64,000 bases of DNA from Chionis minor (lineage: Eukaryota > Chordata > Aves > Charadriiformes > Chionididae), in the NCBI GenBank assembly GCA_013398295.1, contig VZSF01003006.1, positions 186,001 to 250,000 on the forward strand, in the 5' to 3' direction. The stretch's first letter is position 1. The number at the start of each line of letters is the position of its first letter. Below are positions 40,339 through 53,100 of this stretch, piece by piece. The position numbers and the translations under genes were made by a program. The notes beneath the pieces were generated by a model. It had not been told where the DNA came from, searched no databases, and worked only from the letters and a program-made list of their open reading frames with translations.

Positions 40339-43300
40339 GCTGCTCCCTGTGGCGTAGAGGGTGTGGGCAGTCGGGCTGGGCATCTACTCACCTGAGCCCA
40401 GTTCAACAGCCAGCTTTCCAAGCTGGAGCCATGTGTCTGGGGGGACCCAGCTGAGATGTGCTCCAGCCCTGGGGCAGCACTGGTGCACCTGGAGCCTGCA
40501 ACCTCCTGCCAAGCTTGAAACACTAATGGCAGCCAGGACCAAGTCGACCATCTCTCCCTCTCTGTCTCTTCTCCCTTTGCCTTTGGTTGCATTTGCAAAT
40601 ACAGCCCAGACTGTCACCTCCCTGCAGTGCGCAGGCACGCTAAGGGGGGTGCAGTCCGCAGCCCCTGCTCTCCTCTCCCCTCCTGCCGCTGCCCACCTCA
40701 CTGTCCCACGTTTCAAGAATGCCGCAGGATCTGGGGAATGCCTCCCCTGCCCTATTTCGCTCACTCCTCTTGGATTACTCCCAGAAAGTCTCTCCTTCTC
40801 ACGTCCTCCAGGGGCACGTTGCAGTGGGGCGCCTTCCTGCGGGGCACACGGATGGGGCCAAAGGGGGCTTGCTTCTGGGGACAGCCCCAGCGTGGGGCAA
40901 ACACTGCTCCAGCCAGTGCTCACAGACACAGGCTCTGTGGCTCAGTGGGAGAGTCCTCCTTTTCTCTCTGCTGCCCTTCTCCGTCCCTCTTGGTTTCACC
41001 TGGCCCAAATGCAGCAAGGAGGTCGGCGAGCAGGGATGCAGGAGCGTGGCAGGCAGCAGCCTGCCAGGAGATGAAAGGCAATGCTGAACGGCAGTCTTGT
41101 GGGAGAAGAAAGGGCTGAAATAGTCCCAGTGGATGAGTCTAGGGGGAGAACAATTTATTGGATCCTTGCAAAGCAAGGAAATTTTGGGGGTTCGTCACCT
41201 CTTCCCTTCCCTTCTTTTGATGTGTACAAACCAGAGCTGAGGAGCTATGTGAAATACGCAGTTCCCATGGCAGCTAGCAGCAGCTCCCAGACCAATAAAA
41301 GCCAGGATATGATCACACTCTATTAGTTTGATAATATCATTTATAGTTGACTTAGAACTGCGTCCCATCTAATTAAAAGGGAGCTGCTTGCGAAAAGCGC
41401 AAGAGCAGAAAAAGGCAGAGCGGATCGCTGCCCTGAGCCCCGTGCCTGCACAGCTGTCTTGTCGGTGAATGGCTTTTTATTTCCCATTTCACATTGGAGC
41501 TAATTTCATCCATCACCAGAACCAATGTGACTCATGCCCCCAGCGAGAGACTGATGCAATAAGAAAGTACCGAGAGGGAGGGGAAAGCACTGTTCTCTAG
41601 AGCCAGTGTCGTCTGGAGCTCCTCTTTTCCTTAATTACGCTGTTCTGTCTCACGGGTTTTTCAGGGGATCATGTTTCTGCAAAGCCAGGGGAAAGCCAGC
41701 AGAGGAAACACAGAATCCAGCCCAAATCCTTCTCTTCCCCACTGGAAGCAGGCATACAGAGGGAAGCAGGGACAGTACAGGGCTGGCTCAAGGGCATTCA
41801 GGCTGGAGGTATAGGAGAGGGCAGGGATTCCTCAGAGATACATGTCTTCTTGGCAAACTACCCATTTTTGTGGAAAACGAAATGCTGCATTTTTATTTAC
41901 CACCAAAGTGCCAGAATTCCCCCCAAATACCCCCAAATTAGGAGAGGAAAGGCAGCAGTTGTGTGTGCAAAGGGGTGAGAGCTGCCCCAATCTTATTTTC
42001 TGCCCGGGCAGCTGCGTTCCCAAGCCAGCCCTCAGCTGCTGGAGCAGCCTGGATGCTGCGTTTGTCCCCTGAGCCACGCAGGTGCGGGCTGATGGACCGC
42101 AGGGGGGCTATGATGCTCAGACGCCCCATCAGCCCCTGGGCTGGTAAATAGTCTCCCACTCCCTGCAGCGGGTGTCCTCTCGTGTCCTGCTGGAGTTGGC
42201 GAGGAGCTAAAGCACACCTGGGAGCTCCCTGGAGCCCACCCCAGCTGGGCAGATGATGATCTCCGGCATTTCACAGCAGGGACCTGGAAAGCTTTGCCAG
42301 TGTGGAGCAATCCAGCTTCTCAATTAAGAAAGTCATCCTGGGCAGGAGAGTTGCTTCCTTCACAGGCAACTCATTTCCAGAGTCAGAGAGATGCTGGAAA
42401 ACGTTTGGAGGATATAGGTCATGCTGATGAAGAAAATGCAGATGGACAGGTCCCTGACATCTCACAGCCCGATGGAGCTGCTGCAGCCGCTGTGGCTGCT
42501 GCCTTGCCTCCCTGGCAAGGGGAAGGAGGAATGGCTCTAGAGCCTGCTTAGGTCCCTGGGCCCGTCGCTGGCACTGTCACTATCACTGCCCACTGTTTGT
42601 ACAACTGTGGGCGTCACGAGGACGGCCAAGGGCATGCAGGCTCCTGAGCTGTTCAGGTGCTTTTGAAAGAAGTGTCCTCTGTCCCCGAGCAAGGGCACTG
42701 AAAGTAGGACCAGCCAGGGGGATCCTGGAGCTGCCACAGCAGCACTCACCCCTGGGGATCTCCTGATGCTCCCACCTGCCAGCCCACCAGAAAATCCCCC
42801 TGGCCCTGCTACAGCCGGCAGCATTTCCAGCAGAAGCTGCTTTCCCAGCCTGCCCTGGAGGGTTTGCAAAGGCCCTAGCAGCACTAATCACAGCTCTTTA
42901 AGATCAAGGGGATATGAGCTGTTGCTCTCCTTAAAGACTCATTAACTGGAGGACTCCCCAAGGAGAAAGCTGTGCAGGATGCTGAGAGCAGGGAGTGGGG
43001 ATACAGGCAGCTTTCACAGGGCTCAGGCTCAGGGTGGCACAGGAGAGGGGTGTTTTGCTGCGGGGGATGCAGAAAAAGCTCTCATCAAATGTTCATTTTA
43101 CGCAGGGATCCATGGTGGCCGTGGGCCCCACAGACCAGGCGCAAGCCCTTCCTCATCCTACTCCAGGCTGCCTCCCAGGGAGGGCTTTTCTCTGATTTCT
43201 GGTGAATTACGGAGTGCGGCATCCTGCTGTCCTTCAGGGTGATTGCCAGCATCTCGTGGCATCATCGCCCGGCTGCTCCTGCTGCAGCTACACTTACAGG

Positions 43301-44643
43301 TGAGATTTTCTGGGCCATCAAAGCACGCAGGGCTGGCCAGAAACCCTCATTTGGAGAGCGGAGACCTGCTTGCCTTTCAGAGCGTGATAATAGAGCTGTG
43401 AAATTTCAGCGGCTTTATTCTGCAGGCAGCCTCCAGCACACTGTTGTTCTCCAAGAGATTGCCAAGTTGTCTGTTCTCACACCGCATTAGATGCAGTCAT
43501 TGCAGGCTCTCACCTCTCACGCAAGTGCCAGCATCTCCCAGACAGATGCAGGGTCTGCTCATCAGAAGCCAAGCTGCAAGCCCAGGGTGCTCAGCCTCCA
43601 GGCTTCACAAAGACTATCTCCCCAGCACCTTTTTCCTAGGTGCTAAATCTTAATCCTGCGTGCTTTACATCCACCTGAAATTCATGTTCCCATGTGTGCA
43701 TTTCCCTGTCAGAAAGATGTTACCAGCAGCCTCTGGCTTGTCTTCCACTGGGGAGACTGGGGACTGGCCTGCAGCAGCACTGGACATCCCTCAACACAGG
43801 GATGCTGGCGTGGGAACCTTCCCTGCTACCTGGGCTGGTATTTCTCCCCTTAAATGCCCAACTTCTACGCTGCATTAAACTTCTGAATTTAACATTCCAT
43901 TTAATCCATGTATATATTGAGGTCCAGGGTCATCTTTTCATCGAGGCCATCCAGTTATCATCTCACAGCTACCAAGCTCATGCATTTATTCCCTCTATAA
44001 AACACCCCCTTCCCAGGCTTTCAGCATCATGCTGCTGATCTCCTGCCCAGCAAGCAGAAACCTGAACAGATCCAGATTGCCTCCAAAGAAAGCCGTCTCC
44101 GCAGGGCTGGCTGAACTGCCCATGAGTCACACCTCGGACAGGCTGCAATTAGTGGGTAGAATGCTGTTCTCTGCTGCCGCATCCTCCCATCGGGCGCTGA
44201 CATGAGGAGTGCAGTCAATAATCGGAGCTGATGAGTTGTTTAAAGCAAAGAATCTGTCCCCATGTTAACACACTCCGCCAGGATGCGGGAAAATTAAGCA
44301 AACTCACAAAGCAGAAGCTGATTTATCTCCAAATGGGTTTTCTTTCCAGCGTTGCCTAAGAGGTGTCAGTCACTTTTCAAATTATTTTCCCTAGCTGGGG
44401 ATGATGAAGGAAGACGTCTGGGATAAAGGTGCCTTCTGCTGCCGTCACGCACAGTGGCTGTGTGACAGCCTCTCCACCTGACAGGCCTGAAGGATCAGAT
44501 CATTTCCTGTAAAATCAGCTTTCACCGTAATGTCCCCAGCAGCCGGGGACAAGGAGCTGGCAAGGAGCAACTAGCCATGGCAGGACGAATGCTAGCGATG
44601 GGCAGAGCAGCTTGCAAAGCATGTGAGGCCACCAGGATTTGTG

Positions 44644-44702
44644 GTCTGCACGCTTTAATGGAAAATTAATTCCAGTCTGTACACTTTAATGGAAAAGGAA
44701 TC
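44644..44702 (+). repeat. Two-copy tandem duplication, 31-bp period
   Basis: GTCTGCACGCTTTAATGGAA at 44644 recurs as GTCTGTACACTTTAATGGAA at 44675, each followed by an A-rich and AATTCC- or AATCC-like tail. Two substitutions fall in the first 20 bases. Confidence 0.75.
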
Positions 44703-45086
44703 CTGTCAAACCCTGCATGTTGGGTTTTTTTTTCCCCATGTAGTTACAAGCTTGATTGATAAAAGTAAATGTGTTGACATCACACATAGGCACCTGCCAC
44801 TGTATCACCCATCAGCCTGATTAATACACACAAGAGGTACAGATGTGTGCAGTTTATGGACTGAAACTTGGCTCATAGGTAGATCTAAAAGTACTTGGAA
44901 GTGGAAAAGCATCACTCCATGGTGGTGATTCTGGGGGCACCCCACAGGTACCAGTCTTCTGATGTATTATTTTGTTATTGAGATGGTTCAAAGTGAGCAG
45001 GAAATCAATTTTAAATAATAAATGGGCAGCAGGGTGGCCCCACTGAAGGCAGGAGGCATAGAGGAGGCTGCCCCAACCACATTCAC

Positions 45087-45145
45087 CCCCCCTAGGGGGG
45101 CGGTGCTAGGAGTGAGCTAGCACTCACTAAAGCTAGGAGTGAGCT
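45087..45145 (+). repeat. C6TAG6 palindrome and 27-bp period direct repeat
   Basis: CCCCCCTAGGGGGG (45087-45100) is a perfect 14-bp palindrome. GCTAGGAGTGAGCT follows at 45105-45118 and again at 45132-45145. AGTGAG and CTCACT also pair across the gap. Confidence 0.75.
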
Positions 45146-46877
45146 GCCACCAGCAGCATCCATAGCTTCACAGGGTGCTGCAGCAGGATGGAAAACAGGC
45201 TGAGCCATGCTGCGGGACACTGCTCTTACCCTGTGTCCCTCCAGCCCGGAAAAGTGCAAGGGCTCTGATACAGCCTCTGCCGCGCAAATCAAAGCAACCG
45301 CATCAAAGGAGACAACAGCGGAGGAGAACGGAGGCTTCAAAGGCAGCTGGGCACAGGGCCAAAGAGAATTTGTCTTTTATGATTTTCTCCTGAAAGGGAG
45401 AAAATCCTGCCTGCCGCACTGGGTTCTCCCTGCCTAAGGCACAAAGCGAGCAGGGGCAACCTCTGCCACAGCCAGAGCAAAAGATGACTCCCAGGGCCAA
45501 GGACACTGAGGAGGGGTTCAAACCCATTAAAATATGGGACCTCTGAACTTCCCTGGTGCTGGAGAGCACAGGCATTGGGCAACCGGGGTGCTCCTGCCCG
45601 CTTCAGCTGTGCTCAGGGGCAGGAGGCTCCTGCCTGTGGTGGGATGCTTCCTGCAGCAGATGCCCAGTGCACCACCTGACCCTTCTGAACCAGAGGCAGA
45701 TTTCCACCAGTCCCATCAGGAGGCGTTTAGGACCTCAGAGTTTTCCACTGGGGATCAATCCTGATAGCCAGATTTGTTGTTTCTGATGCTAACACCCTGC
45801 CGCACTCCTGGCCCTTCCTCCCTAACTTGAGCACCTGCGGTCTGTGCCCATCCAGCACTTGGACTTTGTGGCAGAGGTGTTGTCTCCCTCTGCCATACAT
45901 ACTTAATTCCTCCAAAAAACCCGCTTGGGGCAAAACCCAGATGTGAGACCAAAGACATCCAAGACAGATGTCAAGATGTTTCAAGCTGACCTGCCCTGAG
46001 GAGCCTTCACCCTCATTAAACCGGGTTTGATTACTGCAAATGAACCTGGCTGGTTTGCCTTTTCAGTATTTATGGTCCTTTTTATTTGTGAATGTTTAAG
46101 AATATCAGCTTATGCTCATAAAGTGTTGGTGGAAAAGAAATGCATCGCGTCTGTCTAAGAGCAGAAAATAGAGAAGGAATTTCCCTGCCATTTGGAAAAG
46201 CTCCTTTTATTATCTGTGTAATAAATGTACAGACTTCCAGCCTGCAGATAATTTGCAGAGGACAAGGCACTCTGGGTATGGGTAAAAACTCATCTAAAAT
46301 AAACCTCTTTTGCCAGAAAAGTATTTAATTTGGATTTGGGTCAGGGTTTCAAGCTCATGCTAAATGCCGTTGCAAATCGTCCCCCAAGCACATGACGCCG
46401 TCTTTCTGATGAGTACAATGAATGGGCCATGAACGTCTGTATCTCCAGGGTTCAAGGGAATTTGTAGTTTTCAATATAAAACAAATTCCTCATGATTTTT
46501 CAACTGAAATCTATGGGTTCCTTGTAAAATCTTGATCCCTTGGAGCGTAAGGCCATTCTGATAAGCCGTGTGATTTCTTTCTGAATGTCCACCAGGCAAA
46601 TTATGCCTGTGCATGCCTGGGCCCCACACCAGAAAACATAGCTGAGGATGATAATTGGCAGTGCCTTTACCGAAGAGGCACCTCACAAGCTCCAGGTGTT
46701 TAAAAGATGGAGACTGTGTCATCTGATCATGTCCGTCTTGGTGCAAAGACAGCTGGAAGCTGGTCTGTGTGCTTGGAGCTTGCTGGGCCATCCTGGGCAA
46801 CCTCATCCTAACTGCCCTGCATGTGGAGCACATTGCTCCTCAACCAGCTTTGGCTGGCAGAAAGTCCCTTGGGTGCA

Positions 46878-46909
46878 GAGCTAGTGTCTTCTGGAGAGCT
46901 AGTGTCTTC
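46878..46909 (+). repeat. Two-copy direct repeat, 18-bp period
   Basis: GAGCTAGTGTCTTC occurs at 46878-46891 and 46896-46909 with no change, a recent slippage-type duplication. Confidence 0.75.
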
Positions 46910-49896
46910 AGAGAGAGAAGGTGATGGATATGTCCATGACTGCAGCCAGGAACGACCTGTGTTATGTCTGCTGTAACATGCAGGGTCACTTCTTAGCTGC
47001 TCTCCGTTTCATTTGGAGTGTGTTTAAGGAGAATGTAAGCAGGGGTTCATGCACTCCGGGCATCAGAACTGCAGGAGGAAGTCCTGCCATGGGTAGGGGC
47101 ACGTAGGCTGCCAGCCTTGCATCCTCCACCACTCAGCTTCCCACCCTCCAAACACCATCCCTGATTTCCCAATGGCTGGCACCAGCCGATGGCTATTTCC
47201 TTCCCTCTACCCCTCCCAAATCAATGTGAAGCGGAAAGCAGCAGGAAAGATTTCCATTTTAACGCTCTGAGGCTGATTACACTGGAAAAGCACCTGGGAA
47301 TAGGGCAAACATAATCACAGGTAGTGGTATTTGCATCACTAAATCAGGCTCTGAAAAAGCAGCCTCTTCCAAAAAACTTCATTTCTATTAATTCCTGCAT
47401 TCTTCTAGGCTGCTGAGGTATTTATAGTGCCTTGCTTGGTGCAGCATTAAAATCCCTGCTTGGTGCAAGTAGATGGTGTCTGTGGAGCAGCACCCGGGCT
47501 TGGCGCCCGATTGCTCGCAGATTAATACCAACCCATCACACGTCTAATCTCTCCAGCCATGGAGGTATAATCACTCCACGGAGGGGCCAGCATCACAGAA
47601 CTTCTCTCCAGTGCTGTTATTTTGCTTATGTTTTCTCAATTATATGATGCATAAGGGAAATATTGAGGAGGCAATAAGCGTTCAGGAGCGCAAAGCAAAG
47701 GCTTTCTTCATCCCAGTCAGGGAAAGTCCTTACTTAGTGAAGTTGTCAGAAAGAGAGCCTGAATTATTTAGGGGGAAATCTGTGATGCCTTCATACAGTG
47801 CATCAAACCGCGGTGTCTACAAGCTGTATGGAAGGCAGCCACGCAGGCATCTGACACCTAACATCACGGGAGGGCCCAAATCGGCGGCGTAGTTTTTACA
47901 GCATCAATTATGGATGCTGCTCCGAGCATCCCCTGGCAGATACCCTCTGCTCGGAGCCTCGCTGCTCCATGAGCTAGGCTCCAGCATGGGCTCGCGTAGG
48001 AAACACCAGCCCCCCAGGAGCAAGCAGAGGGGTGCAGGGGCAGCCTTTGGAGGAGGCTGGGGGGCTCAGGTGTTACAGGCATTTATTTTTCCGATGCGAG
48101 CTGGCTTGCCCTCACGTGGGGATGCACCCACGCGGCCGGATTGCAGGACCGCCTGCACTCCCAGGTTTGGGTGGGCTCAGTTTACTTGAGTATTACAGAC
48201 CTTTCTTTTCTTTTTTAAATGTACGCCAAGCTCGCAGCAGATAGGATCTCTCCTACTTCAGCATTTTCATGTAAGCTTAATTCTTGATTTTACTGGAAGC
48301 TGGTGTTCGCTCTGAAGTTGCCATAGTTACTGATGCATGCGTTTCTGATTTCACACGCTAATGACTGTCCCAACCTCTTGTTTGTGGAATAAACTATGTA
48401 ACCCTGAAAGCAACAAAAAATGAAATATTAAAGCACTTATGGTTCAGAAAGCAGACATCATGAATCAGCGATCGGAATTAATCACATTATCAAGCCTGGA
48501 TTAAAATAATCCAAGCCTTTAGGCCAAGCAAGAGAGTGGGACAGCCCCCAAACCAGATCTGTGGGGGATGCTCCAAACCCGAGGGGCAGTGTGGTGTTGT
48601 GGGGAGCCTCACACCGCTCCTGCAGGCCAGCACGAGCCAGGCAGCAGCTCTGGGTTTGCTGATCTGTGAAACGATGGTGGGAGAGACCTGCCAGCCTGGC
48701 ACCAGAGGGGCAGCTGCAGAAGCCGTGCTTGGGAGCAGCCCGAGCTGAAGAGCAGCACGTCTACGTGAGATACCACCCCTGCTTCCGATGCTCTTCTCCC
48801 ACAGTAAGGGAAGAGGAGCAGTAGATATCTTCTGGAGAGCATTCAGAGCAACACTGGCTGTGGGGAGCAATGCATGGATGTGGGGAGAGCGCTGGCCTTG
48901 AAGCCAAGCCCTGAGGCTCTCACCACCTTCTCCCTCTGTGTGTGTGCTGGCTTCCCAGGATTGGGCTGCAAGGACACTTCTGGAGCATGCCATTGTCTTG
49001 AGACAGCAGCAACCTGCCCCGAAAGACTGTCTCTGCCCTTGGGATCCCCACAAGACCCTGTCTGGAGGCTCTCAGCACCTCCAGCATTTAACAGGGCACA
49101 TGAGAGCCCTGAAGGGCCATCTCACTGCCCCGAGGGCTCTGTTGGGGGTTTGGAGTTGGAAGAGGAGGGTGAACCACCCAGGGCACATCCCTTGGGCGCT
49201 GCAGCACGGCTGTCGAGCATCCCGGCGGCTTCTGCACAGCTCTGCTGGTCCTACTGCTTGCCTCCCGCCTGGAAGGGTGGTTGCCTAAATCCTACCCTTC
49301 CCTGCACACCCTGAGAATTCCTGTCTGCCTTTTCCCACACCACGGCCATCCCATGGGGACAGCCAGAGGTTCTCATGCATCCCAGTGCTAACCTTGCTAG
49401 TCCCAGGCCTGATACCCGATGGCTCTGTCCTTACAGAGGTCGCTGGTCAGTAAGTTGTCCCCGCAGAGAGGTCACTGGGCAGCAAGGTGTCCCTGTCAAA
49501 GGTGGTCTCATCACCCAAGGACACATGGGCTGGGTGAGCAGCCAGTGGCAGGCAGGAGCTGCATTTCCCTATGCCGGTGCTGATACAACTCATTACGCAC
49601 TTGGCTGGCTTGAGACTAAATTATAATAAATGCATAACAAAGTATTTAAATTTATAGCAAGGGGGTGGAAGCGCAGCATCATTTGCCCTGCTGACACCGG
49701 GCTCTGCTGACAGCCGCCCTGTCCTCCTGGCACTGCGGGGCCCATTGCCTTGTCCCATAGCACGCCGGCATCCCCCCGGCAGCTTGCGGGGACAAGACCT
49801 CCCCCAGGCACACCAGCTCCCACTGGGAACTGGTTGTGGCAGGATGACCTCGGCCAGCTGCCAATTAAAACCGATTTGGATAGTTAAAATTGATCC

Positions 49897-50145
49897 TGGT
49901 TTGAGCGACACGGAACTAATTTCTCTTCTAATGCTTGGGAAAACTGCACTTTTAGAAGACTAGTGTCTGAATTTGTGAAAATATTTACTTTATGGCCAGC
50001 TGTGGTGTGTGGGTTTCAAGGTCTCAGTGTTTTTTGAACTTCCCAGGTGCAGGGATGAGGAGGAGCGACACCCGGGCACTTGACCCAAGCTGGCCAACAG
50101 CGTTATTTCATACCATGAACGTCACATTCAATATAAATGAGAAAG
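49897..50145 (+). mobile_element. 5' fragment of the same ERVL-like LTR
   Basis: The block starts with the perfect terminal repeat TGGTTTGAG and matches the first about 250 bases of the LTR at 57.3 kb in the same orientation. It stops just after the TATA-like region, and unique sequence follows. Over 49916-50068 it differs from 57283-57435 at only one of 153 positions, while the flanking parts are more diverged and include a small indel. The 3' two thirds of the LTR, with the poly(A) signal, are missing. Confidence 0.8.
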
Positions 50146-52296
50146 TTTGCTGACCCCAGGACCAATGATTGGCAAATTCAAAAGTCCCTTCCAAAACCTT
50201 GCCTGGCCCCTGGCATACACGTTCTCCTGCTCCATCGCTCAGGAGCACGGCCGTGTTTCTCCCAGGAGCAGCTCCCAGGCTCGGTCCCGCGGAGGCAGGG
50301 TTATTTTTAACCCACTCCCTGCTCTGGCAGACTCTGACTTTGGCAGGAGATTTTTGCAGTGTCACAACACCAGGCTAAGCTCGGAAACATCCCATTGGGA
50401 CTGCTGGAGGGATGGATAAAGGGCAGAGAGGCTCTTGCAGGGCGAGCAGGAGGTCTGAGCCAAGCTGCTCCTCTGTGCTGCCTCGGCAACTGCACTTCGG
50501 GCAGGGCCAAACGAAGGCAGCAAGGGGAGGTTCCTCCCTACCTCTTCTGCTTCCCTGAAGCTTTGCTCACTCAGCTACTGGCCAGAGACCAAACAGAGAT
50601 GAGGCTGCACCGCTGCAACCGGACCACAATGGTCCCTTGGTGCACTGCAGCGAGTGAAGCATCTCCTCCTCCGCACCTGCTGTTGGTCCTGACGGAGCAC
50701 CTAACCTTGGTCTTGGACCAAGACAGCAGCGATGTCAAGGGTCCTTCTGGTGGCACTGAGATGCTGGGGGGTGCAGTGGGGCGCAATGGGGAGGAGGTTC
50801 ATCCCAGAGCTGTGCTTTGCTCCGGTATCGCCGCCGACTGCTACCCCTGCAGTGCTGGCCTCGGCCCGGAGAGCCCCCAGGGTAAGCTGAGGAGGCTCCA
50901 TCTTTCTGTCAAGGAGCTCTCTGTAGGCAGGGCTGGCAGCTTGTGCTCATCTCAGGCTAGCTGCTATTAATTAACAATCGACGCCTCGCTCAGCAGGGTG
51001 CCCTTGGTCTGTCGGTGCTGTGAGAGGCACACAATCCACCCGCGGCTAAACGCAGTAATTGGGGTGCAAAGACCCCCCCTGTTACGAGGGGGTTACGACT
51101 GCCAGGTTCCCTGCACCCCGGCAGCTTCCAGCGTGCACCTCCGTGGCACTACGTCCCTCTGGCAAATAGGGTTGCAACAGGTCGAGATGAGGAGGACAGA
51201 CAGACAGACAAGCAACAGGGAAACAACCCAGGTGTACGAGGGCCATTTTCCTTAGGAAGACAGGCTAGGAGTCACTTCTGCCGAGCCATGTTCATGTTGC
51301 TTTGGGTCCTGAGCCCTGCCTCCAAGGTAATTAGCTCTAACTCTCTTTACATTGATGAGTGATTTAAGGAGCTTGATCTGTTTATCTTATTAAACAGCTG
51401 GGTAAAGAAGAAACTTGACCACAGTCTTTAAGCAGCTGTGCTTAAAGATGAGGTGTGATATTAAAAAGGTCTTTGCAGTAGCTGGTGAAGACACCACAAG
51501 GTCTCGCACTGAAAATTCAGCAAATTTCAAGCTGAAAATGCAATGACAAGGACTTTTCTTGTATGAGCAGTTTGCTGCCTAAGAAACTAATTACCAAGAG
51601 ACCTGGTGCGCTTAGGGCCACCCGGAGTTGGGTCAGCCACAAATTGTTGGTGTCCTCTGCGGATGAGCGGGGAAGCCCCATCATTTGTGCTTATGCAGGT
51701 GCTTAAATGAGAAAATTTACAGAAATCCCTCCAGCCCCCAAATCTGTGCATGAGCACAGCAGAGCGGGAGAAGGGCGGCGCTGAGCAGGGGGCAGTGGAT
51801 GGACAGACTCCCGGATAAAGAAAGCAGCTCATGGAGCAGAAGGAGAACCTGGAATTGAAGATAATAGATCTAAGGGAACCAAAGCTAGAGAAAGAAGTGG
51901 AGCATAAGTCCTTTAAAAAAGGCGCAGAAGAAGGTCAGCTCCAGGCAGGCTTTCACAAAGCTCTCTGGCGCGGGTGTGGTCCCTGCAAATACACAGAACT
52001 AATTGCTTTTCCTCATCACCTCTGTGGGCACAACTGCGCTCTTGGAGTTCTCCCATCATCATTGCTTCAAATTCTTCAGCTTCCCTCTGCATCGCGGCTT
52101 TACTTTATCTGTGTAAGTATGATAAAGGGAAGAAATTGTACACAGAGGAAAGCAATTGAAAATGTTCATTTTTTGCTTAATTGTTAAACAGGCAAAACTG
52201 ACATGATTTCTTAGCACAGCACGTGCTCAGGAAAGACACTGTTCAGAACAAGGATGCGGAAATATGTGATGGCTACCTCACCTTCAGGACCAGAGA
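50146..52296. other. Non-coding between LTR fragment and CR1
   Basis: No retroviral gene remnants, primer-binding site or polypurine tract were seen after the LTR fragment. The sequence looks unique. Confidence 0.5.
51195..51212 (+). repeat. (ACAG)n microsatellite
   Basis: About four ACAG units occur in unique non-coding DNA. Confidence 0.7.
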
Positions 52297-53100
52297 AAGT
52301 CCTGGGCAGAGAGAAACCTAATGAAATTCAACAAAGGCAAGTGTAGGGTCCTTCACCTGGGGAGGAATAACCCCCTGCACCAGTATAGGTTGGGGGCTTA
52401 CCTGCTGGAAAGCAGCTGTGCAGGGAGGGATCTGGGAGTCCTGGTGGACAACAGGATGACCATGAGCCAGCAATGTGCCCTTGTAGCCAAGAAGGCCCAT
52501 GGCATCCTGGGGTGCATTAAGAGGAGCGTGGCCAGCAGGTCAAGGGAGGTCATCCTCCCCCTCTACTCTGTCCTGGTGAGGCCACATCTGGAGTACTGTG
52601 TCCAGTTCTGGGCTCCCCAGTTTAAGAAGGACAGGGAACTGCTGGGGAGGGTGCAGCGAAGGGCCACAAAGATGATTAGGGGGCTGGAGCATCTTTCTTA
52701 TGAGGAAAGGCCGAGGGAGTTGGGTCTGTTTAGTCTGGAGAAGAGAAGACGGAGGGAGGATCTCATAAATGTCTACAAATACTTAAAGGGAGGGTGCCAG
52801 GAGGAAGGGGCCAGTCTTTTCTCAGTGGTGCCCAGTGATAAGACAAGAGGTAACGGGCACAAACTTGAACATAGGAAGTTCCATCTGAATATGAGGAGGA
52901 ACTTCTTTACTTTGAGGGTGGCAGAGCACTGGCACAGGCTGCCCAGAGAGGTGGTGGAGTCTCCGACTCTGGAGACATTCAAAACCCGCCTGGACGCCAT
53001 CCTGTGCCACCTGCTGTAGGTGGACCTGTTCTGGCAGGGGGGTTGGACCAGATGATCTCCAGAGGTGCCTTCCAACCCCTAACATTCTGTGATTCTGTGA
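52297..53100 (+). mobile_element. CR1 LINE, 5'-truncated, with open C-terminal ORF2 segment
   Basis: A 232-codon open frame (52321-53019) covers the C-terminal part of CR1 ORF2 after the catalytic reverse transcriptase motifs. Hallmarks are [69 protein letters not shown] and [19 protein letters not shown]. The 3' UTR ends with two ATTCTGTG units at 53084-53100. No stop or frameshift breaks the segment, so this is younger than the other CR1 copies in the window. The apparent start Met is only the first Met after truncation. The endonuclease and catalytic domain are missing, so it is not autonomous. Confidence 0.95.

Larger units (their letters stand above)
31031..49896. other. Non-coding, no recognisable mobile element
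   Basis: Nearly 19 kb downstream of TMEM121 with only short tandem and palindromic patches. AT-rich complex blocks that could be conserved elements lie at about 31730-31900, 35100-35390, 39420-39720 and 48240-48510. Long open frames at 33494-34306 (-) and 40361-41074 (+) match no family I know and are treated as chance. Confidence 0.5.

Noticed and set aside
40361..41118. Long overlapping open frames on both strands (up to 237 codons)
   Set aside because: Three + frames and two - frames are open together, which reflects low stop-codon density and not coding.
47611..47892. 93-codon + frame with balanced, protein-like composition
   Set aside because: No recognisable domain, no splice or start context of note; too short to separate from chance without conservation data.
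51831..52187. 118-codon + frame starting MEQKENLELKIIDL
   Set aside because: Charged start looks protein-like, but the rest does not and no family is recognised.
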